NCBI GenBank assembly: GCA_037349105.1
Contig: JAYJMM010000023.1
Location: forward strand, 434,001-498,000
Length of the DNA stretch: 64,000 nt
DNA from: Limnomonas spitsbergensis
Lineage: Eukaryota > Chlorophyta > Chlorophyceae > Chlamydomonadales
Reading direction: 5' to 3'
The position numbers and the translations under genes are program-made. The notes below the pieces were generated by a model, which saw only the letters and a program-made list of their open reading frames with translations, was not told the DNA's origin and ran no database searches. Positions 56,605 to 64,000 of this stretch are shown piece after piece. Position 1 is the first letter of the stretch, and each line of letters begins with the position of its first letter.

Positions 56605-59600
56605 GGGTGCGCTCTGGGTGCCCCCCCTCCCCCTCTTATTTCCCCTCCCTTTCTCAATTCCCCGCCCACACACATGTCGTTCACCCACCTCCCCGCCAGG
56701 TCTTTTGCGCGCGCTCGGCTGGCCTGGTTCATGACTGGCCTTGGATTGGCCTGACTTGACCTGCTTCTACATCTCTCCATCACGCCTCTTTCCTGCTCTC
56801 CAGACATGCCTTCCACCCTGAATACTTGTTACCTATTTTTATGATCGGGTTCACCAGGTTTGAGGGTCGCACCCCCCTGGAGTCCGATGACAGCCAGTCT
56901 TGCGGGCGATAGACTGTACTGCGAGCGGCGCCTCCCTTCCCTTGCGAGACTCTGCCTCTTGTCGCACTTGCAGGAATGAAGTGGTGCAGAAGGGTCATCG
57001 AATGCTCCTTACCCCACACATCAAACCAATACGCCCGCCCCTCAACCTCCTCCCCCTGTCCTTTCCTCTTTTCCCCGACCTTGAGGGCCATGGGGTGCGC
57101 TCTGGGTGCCCCCCCTCCCCCTCTTATTTCCCCTCTCTTTCTCAATTCCCCGCCCACACACCTGTCGTTCACCCACCTCCCCGCCAGGCCTTGTGCGCGC
57201 GCTCGGCTGGCCTGGTTCATGACTGGCCCTGGATTGGCCTGACTTGACCTGCATCTACATCTCTCCATCACGCCTCTTTCCTGCTCTCCAGACATGCCTT
57301 CCACCCTGAACACTTGTTACCAATTTTTATGATCAGGTTCATCAGGTTTGAGGGTCGCACCCCCCTGGAGTCCGATGACAGCCAGTCTTGCGGGCGATAG
57401 ACTGTACTGCGAGCGGCGCCTCCCTTTCCTTGCGAGACTCTGCCTCTTGTCGCACTTGCAGGAATGAAGTGGTGCAGAAGGGTCATCGAATGCTCCTTAT
57501 ATACCCCACACATCAAACCAATACGCCCGCCCCTCAACCTCCTCCCCCTGTCCTTTCCCCATTTCCCCGACCTTGAGCCAAGTCCATGGGGTGCGCTCTG
57601 GGTGCCCCTCCTCCCCCTCTTATTTCCCCTCTCTTTCTCAATTCCCCGCCCACACACCTGTCGTTCACCCACCTCCCCGCCAGGTCTTGTGCGCGCGCTC
57701 GGTTGGCCTGGTTCATGACTGGCCCTGCATTGGCCTGACTTGACCTGCATCTACATCTCTCCATCACGCCTCTTTCCTGCTCTCCAGACATGCCTTCCAC
57801 CCTGAACACTTGTTACCCATTTTTATGATCAGGTTCATCAGGTTTGAGGGTCGCACCCCCCTGGAGTCCGATGACAGCCAGTCTTGCGGGCGATAGACTG
57901 TACTGCGAGCGGCGCCTCCCTTTCCTTGCGAGACTCTGCCTCTTGTCGCACTTGCAGGAATGAAGTGGTGCAGAAGGGTCATCGAATGCTCCTTACCCCA
58001 CACATCAAACCAATACGCCCGCCCCTCAACCTCCTCCCCCTGTCCTTTCCCCTTTTCCTCGACCTTGAGCCAAGTCCATGGGGTGCGCTCTGGGTGCCCC
58101 CCCTCCCCCTCTTATTCCCCCTCTCTTTCTCAATTCCCCGCCCACACACCTGTCGTTCACCCACCTCCCCGCTAGGCCTTGTGCGCGCGCTCCGCTGGCC
58201 TGGTTCATGACTGGCCTTGGATTGGCCTGACTTGACCTGCTTCTACATCTCTCCATCACGCCTCTTTCCTGCTCTCCAGACATGCCTTCCACCCTGAACA
58301 CTTGTTACCTATTTTTATGATCAGGTTCATCAGGTTTGAGGGTCGCACCCCCCTGGAGTCCGATGACAGCCAGTCTTGCGGGCGATAGACTGTACTGCGA
58401 GCGGCGCCTCCCTTTCCTTGCGAGACTCTGCCTCTTGTCGCACTTGCAGGAATGAAGTGGTGCAGAAGGGTCATCGAATGCTCCTTACCCCACACATCAA
58501 ACCAATACGCCCGCCCCTCAACCTCCTACCCCTGTCCTTTCCCCTTTTCCCCGACCTTGAGCCAAGGCCATGGGGTGCGCTCTGGGTGCCCCCCCTCCCC
58601 CTCTTATTTCCCCTCTCTTTCTCAATTCCCCGCCCACACACCTGTCGTTCACCCACCTCCCCGCCAGGCCTTGTGCGCGCGCTCCGCTGGCCTGGTTCAT
58701 GACTGGCCTTGGATTGGCCTGACTTGACCTGCTTCTACATCTCTCCATCACGCCTCTTTCCTGCTCTCCAGACATGCCTTCCACCCTGAACACTTGTTAC
58801 CTATTTTTATGATCGGGTTCATCAGGTTTGAGGGTCGCACCCCCCTGGCGTCCGATGACAGCCAGTCTTGCGGGCAATAGACTGTACTGCGAGTGGCGCC
58901 TCCCTTTCCTTGCGAGACTCTGCCTCTTGTCGCACTTGCAGGAATGAAGTGGTGCAGAAGGGTCATTGAATGCTCCTTACCCCACACATCAAACCAATAC
59001 GCCCGCCCCTGAACCTCCCCCCCCTGTCCTTTCCCCTTTTCCCCGACCTTGAGCCAAGTCCATGGGGTGCGCTCTGGGTGCCCCCCCTCCCCCTCTTATT
59101 TCCCCTCTCTTTCTCAATTCCCCGCCCACACACCTGTCGTTCACCCACCTCCCCGCCATGCCTTGTGCGCGCGCTCGGCTGGCCTGGTTCATGACTGGCC
59201 CTGGATTGGCCTGACTTGACCTGCTTCTACATCTCTCCAACACGCCTCTTTCCTGCTCTCCAGACATGCCTTCCACCCTGAACACTTGTTACCTATTTTT
59301 ATGATCAGGTTCATCAGGTTTGAGGGTCGCACCCCCCTGGAGTCCGATGACAGCCAGTCTTGCGGGCGATAGACTGTACTGCGAGCGGCGCCTCCCTTTC
59401 CTTGCGAGACTCTGCCTCTTGTCGCACTTGCTGGAATGAAGTGGTGCAGAAGGGTCATCGAATGCTCCTTACCCCACACATCAAACCAATACGCCCGCCC
59501 CTCAACCTCCTCCCCCTGTCCTTTCCCCTTTTCCCCGACCTTGAGCCAAGTCCATGGGGTGCGCTCTGGGTGCCCCCCCTCCCCCTCTTATTTCCCCTCT

Positions 59601-62600
59601 CTTTCTCAATTCCCCGCCCACACACCTGTCGTTCACCCACCTCCCCACCAGGCCTTGTGCGCGCGCTCCGCTGGCCTGGTTCATGACTGGCCTTGGATTG
59701 GTCTGACTTGACCTGCTTCTACATCTCTCCATCACGCCTCTTTCCTGCTCTCCAGACATGCCTTCCACCCTGAACACTTGTTACCTATTTTTATGATCGG
59801 GTTCATCAGGTTTGAGGGTCGCACCCCCCTGGCGTCCGATGACAGCCAGTCTTGCGGGCAATAGACTGTACTGCGAGTGGCGCCTCCCTTTCCTTGCGAG
59901 ACTCTGCCTCTTGTCGCACTTGCAGGAATGAAGTGGTGCAGAAGGGTCATTGAATGCTCCTTACCCCACACATCAAACCAATACGCCCGCCCCTCAACCT
60001 CCTACCCCTGTCCTTTCCCCTTTTCCCCGACCTTGAGCCAAGGCCATGGGGTGCGCTCTGGGTGCCCCCCCTCCCCCTCTTATTTCCCCTCTCTTTCTCA
60101 ATTCCCCGCCCACACACCTGTCGTTCACCCACCTCCCCGCCATGCCTTGTGCGCGCGCTCCGCTGGCTTGGTTCATGACTGGCCTTGGATTGGCCTGACT
60201 TGACATGCTTCTACATCTCTCCATCACGCCTCTTTCCTGCTCTCCAGACATGCCTTCCACCCTGAACACTTGTTACCTATTTTTATGATCGGGTTCATCA
60301 GGTTTGAGGGTCGCACCCCCCTGGCGTCCGATGACAGCCAGTCTTGCGGGCAATAGACTGTACTGCGAGTGGCGCCTCCCTTTCCTTGCGAGACTCTGCC
60401 TCTTGTCGCACTTGCAGGAATGAAGTGGTGCAGAAGGGTCATTGAATGCTCCTTACCCCACACATCAAACCAATACGCCCGCCCCTGAACCTCCCCCCCC
60501 TGTCCTTTCCCCTTTTCCCCGACCTTGAGCCAAGTCCATGGGGTGCGCTCTGGGTGCCCCCCCTCCCCCTCTTATTTCCCCTCTCTTTCTCAATTCCCCG
60601 CCCACACACCTGTCGTTCACCCACCTCCCCGCCATGCCTTGTGCGCGCGCTCCGCTGGCTTGGTTCATGACTGGCCCTGGATTGGCCTGACTTGACATGC
60701 TTCTACATCTCTCCAACACGCCTCTTTCCTGCTCTCCAGACATGCCTTCCACCCTGAACACTTGTTACCTATTTTTATGATCAGGTTCATCAGGTTTGAG
60801 GGTCGCACCCCCCTGGAGTCCGATGACAGCCAGTCTTGCGGGCGATAGACTGTACTGCGAGCGGCGCCTCCCTTTCCTTGCGAGACTCTGCCTCTTGTCG
60901 CACTTGCTGGAATGAAGTGGTGCAGAAGGGTCATCGAATGCTCCTTACCCCACACATCAAACCAATACGCCCGCCCCTCAACCTCCTCCCCCTGTCCTTT
61001 CCCCTTTTCCTCGACCTTGAGCCAAGTCCATGGGGTGCGCTCTGGGTGCCCCCCCTCCCCCTCTTATTTCCCCTCTCTTTCTCAATTCCCCGCCCACACA
61101 CCTGTCGTTCACCCACCTCCCCGCCAGGCCTTGTGCGCGCGCTCGGCTGGCCTGGTTCATGACTGGCCTTGGATTGGCCTGACTTGACCTGCTTCTACAT
61201 CTCTCCATCACGCCTCTTTCCTGCTCTCCAGACATGCCTTTCACCCTGAACACTTGTTACCTATTTTTATGATCGGGTTCATCAGGTTTGAGGGACGCAT
61301 GCCCCTGGCGTCCGATGACAGCCAGTCTTGCGGGCAATAGACTGTACTGCGAGTGGCGCCTCCCTTTCCTTGCGAGACTCTGCCTCTTGTCGCACTTGCA
61401 GGAATGAAGTGGTGCAGAAGGGTCATCGAATGCTCCTTACCCCACATATCAAACCAATACGCCCGCCCCTCAACCTCCTACCCCTGTCCTTTCCCCTTTT
61501 CCCCGACCTTGAGCCAAGGCCATGGGGTGCGCTCTGGGTGCCCCCCCTCCCCCTCTTATTTCCCCTCTCTTTCTCAATTCCCCGCCCACACACCTGTCGT
61601 TCACCCACCTTCCCGCCAGGTCTTGTGCGCGCGCTTGGCTGGCCTGGTTCACGACTGGCCTTGGATTGGCCTGACTTGACCTGCTTTACATCTCTCCATC
61701 ACGCCTCTTTCCTGCTCTCCAGACATGCCTTCAACACTGAACACTTGTTACCGGTACCTATTTTTATGATCAGGTTCATCAGGTTTGAGGGTCGCACCCC
61801 CCTGGCGTCCGATGACAGCCAGTCTTGCGGGCGATAGACTGTACTGCGAGCGGCGCCTCCCTTCCCTTGCGAGACTCTGCCTCTTGTCGCACTTGCTGGA
61901 ATGAAGTGGTGCAGAAGGGTCATCGAATGCTCCTTACCCCACACATCAAACCAATACGCCCGCCCCTCAACCTCCTCCCCCTGTCCTTTCCCCTTTTCCT
62001 CGACCTTGAGCCAAGTCCATGGGGTGCGCTCTGGGTGCCCCCCCTCCCCCTCTTATTTCCCCTCTCTTTCTCAATTCCCCGCCCACACACCTGTCGTTCA
62101 CCCACCTCCCCGCCAGGCCTTGTGCGCGCGCTCGGCTGGCCTGGTTCATGACTGGCCTTGGATTGGCCTGACTTGACCTGCTTCTACATCTCTCCATCAC
62201 GCCTCTTTCCTGCTCTCCAGACATGCCTTTCACCCTGAACACTTGTTACCTATTTTTATGATCGGGTTCATCAGGTTTGAGGGACGCATGCCCCTGGCGT
62301 CCGATGACAGCCAGTCTTGCGGGCAATAGACTGTACTGCGAGTGGCGCCTCCCTTTCCTTGCGAGACTCTGCCTCTTGTCGCACTTGCAGGAATGAAGTG
62401 GTGCAGAAGGGTCATCGAATGCTCCTTACCCCACATATCAAACCAATACGCCCGCCCCTCAACCTCCTCCCCCTGTCCTTTCCCCTTTTCCCCGACCTTG
62501 AGCCAAGGCCATGGGGTGCGCTCTGGGTGCCCCCCCTCCCCCTCTTATTTCCCCTCTCTTTCTCAATTCCCCGCCCACACACCTGTCGTTCACCCACCTT

Positions 62601-64000
62601 CCCGCCAGGTCTTGTGCGCGCGCTTGGCTGGCCTGGTTCACGACTGGCCTTGGATTGGCCTGACTTGACCTGCTTTACATCTCTCCATCACGCCTCTTTC
62701 CTGCTCTCCAGACATGCCTTCAACACTGAACACTTGTTACCGGTACCTATTTTTATGATCGGGTTCATCAGGTTTGAGGGTCGCACCCCCCTGGCGTCCG
62801 ATGACAGCCAGTCTTGCGGGCGATAGACTGTACTGCGAGCGGCGCCTCCCTTCCCTTGCGAGACTCTGCCTCTTGTCGCACTTGCAGGAATGAAGTGGTG
62901 CAGAAGGGTCATTGAATGCTCCTTACCCCACACATCAAACCAATACGCCCGCCCCTCAACCTCCTCCCCCTGTCCTTTCCCCTTTTCCTCGACCTTGAGC
63001 CAAGTCCATGGGGTGCGCTCTGGGTGCCCCCCCTCCCCCTCTTATTTCCCCTCTCTTTCTCAATTCCCCGCCCACACACCTGTCGTTCACCCACCTCCCC
63101 GCCAGGCCTTGTGCGCGCGCTCGGTTGGCCTGGTTCATGACTGGCCTTGGATTGGCCTGACTTGACCTGCTTCTACATCTCTCCATCACGCCTCTTTCCT
63201 GCTCTCCAGACATGCCTTCCACCCTGAACACTTGTTACCTATTTTTATGATCAGGTTCATCAGGTTTGAGGGTCGCACCCCCCTGGAGTCCGATGACAGC
63301 CAGTCTTGCGGGCGATAGACTGTACTGCGAGCGGCGCCTCCCTTTCCTTGCGAGACTCTGCCTCTTGTCGCACTTGCAGGAATGAAGTGGTGCAGAAGGG
63401 TCATCGAATGCTCCTTACCCCACACATCAAACCAATACGCCCGCCCCTCAACCTCCTCCCCCTGTCCTTTCCCCTTTTCCCCGACCTTGAGCCAAGTCCA
63501 TGGGGTGCGCTCTGGGTGCCCCCCCTCCCCCTCTTATTTCCCCTCTCTTTCTCAATTCCCCGCCCACACACCTGTCGTTCACCCACCTCCCCACCAGGCC
63601 TTGTGCGCGCGCTCCGCTGGCCTGGTTCATGACTGGCCTTGGATTGGTCTGACTTGACCTGCTTCTACATCTCTCCATCACGCCTCTTACCTGCTCTCCA
63701 GACATGCCTTCCACCCTGAACACTTGTTACCTATTTTTATGATCGGGTTCATCAGGTTTGAGGGTCGCACCCCCCTGGAGTCCGATGACAGCCAGTCTTG
63801 CGGGCAATAGACTGTACTGCGAGTGGCGCCTCCCTTTCCTTGCAAGACTCTGCCTCTTGTCGCACTTGCAGGAATGAAGTGGTGCAGAAGGGTCATTGAA
63901 TGCTCCTTACCCCACACATCAAACCAATACGCCCGCCCCTGAACCTCCCCCCCCTGTCCTTTCCCCTTTTCCCCGACCTTGAGCCAAGTCCATGGGGTGC
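56605..64000. repeat. 492-bp tandem array, right copy, at least 15 units
   Basis: The same unit as 22441-32746 in opposite orientation, running off the window end. The first two units next to the arm match the first two on the left (including the gaggagggg variant at about 57605, mirrored near 31745). Then the order diverges: two extra units lie at about 58026 and 58518 before the equivalent of left unit 31054. One unit carries an extra tata (57499-57502). Block duplications of 1476 bp (59189 against 60665) and 989 bp (61328 against 62317) are visible. Copies with the extra six-base accggt are near 61752 and 62741. Confidence 0.97.

Noticed and set aside
22441..64000. Assembly duplication of one sequence
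   Set aside because: The halves differ by three clean larger indels, several small ones and many point changes, and array order differs. A false join of two haplotypes is still possible and is listed as the main test.

Overview
The window looks like nuclear DNA of a green alga (Chlorophyta). It is GC-rich, its genes are split by introns with GTGAGT-type donors and pyrimidine-rich acceptors, it carries a MYND-finger protein of a kind common in volvocine algae, and its non-LTR retrotransposon has a form familiar from chlorophyte genomes. No bacterial operons, tRNA, rRNA or CRISPR array were found. The species cannot be named from the sequence. Most of the window is repeat: two long tandem arrays, a giant inverted repeat, and many short minisatellites. 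Only two genes are convincing: a MYND protein, and an atypical protein-kinase-like gene present in two inverted copies.

Layout. 1-7836: decayed transposon DNA with remnants of one non-LTR element family, two non-autonomous elements with terminal inverted repeats (802-1559 and 7551-7820), one ORF pair broken by a single stop (1586-2563), and two possible exons (3956-4280, 5004-5194). 7837-17137: about 137 copies of a 68-bp satellite, with a recent 3130-bp tandem duplication and smaller 7-unit and 3-unit higher-order repeats. 17205-19404: a 5'-truncated, frameshifted, AT-richer LINE with a TCAA-repeat tail. 19405-20719: minisatellites and a possible inverted-repeat element. 20720-22440: the MYND gene on the minus strand, running upstream into a 39-bp minisatellite.

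22441-64000 is one giant palindrome. From outside inward on the left it holds a tandem array of a 492-bp unit (22441-32746), unique arm sequence (32747-44346) and a 1159-bp spacer (44347-45505). The right arm (45506-56604) is the reverse complement of the left arm, and the same 492-bp array follows in opposite orientation (56605 to the window end). The arms match almost base for base but differ by scattered substitutions and by indels of 777, 259 and 13 bp.

Each arm carries one copy of the kinase-like gene (11 exons modelled, about 690 codons). The two copies are transcribed towards each other and end on either side of the spacer. The gene has an HRD catalytic loop but DLE where most kinases have DFG. 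A frame break in exon 4 is shared by both copies, and exon 2 differs by a 13-bp indel, so one or both copies may be non-functional. The outer part of each arm (32.7-36.7 kb and its mirror) holds only weak candidate exons.
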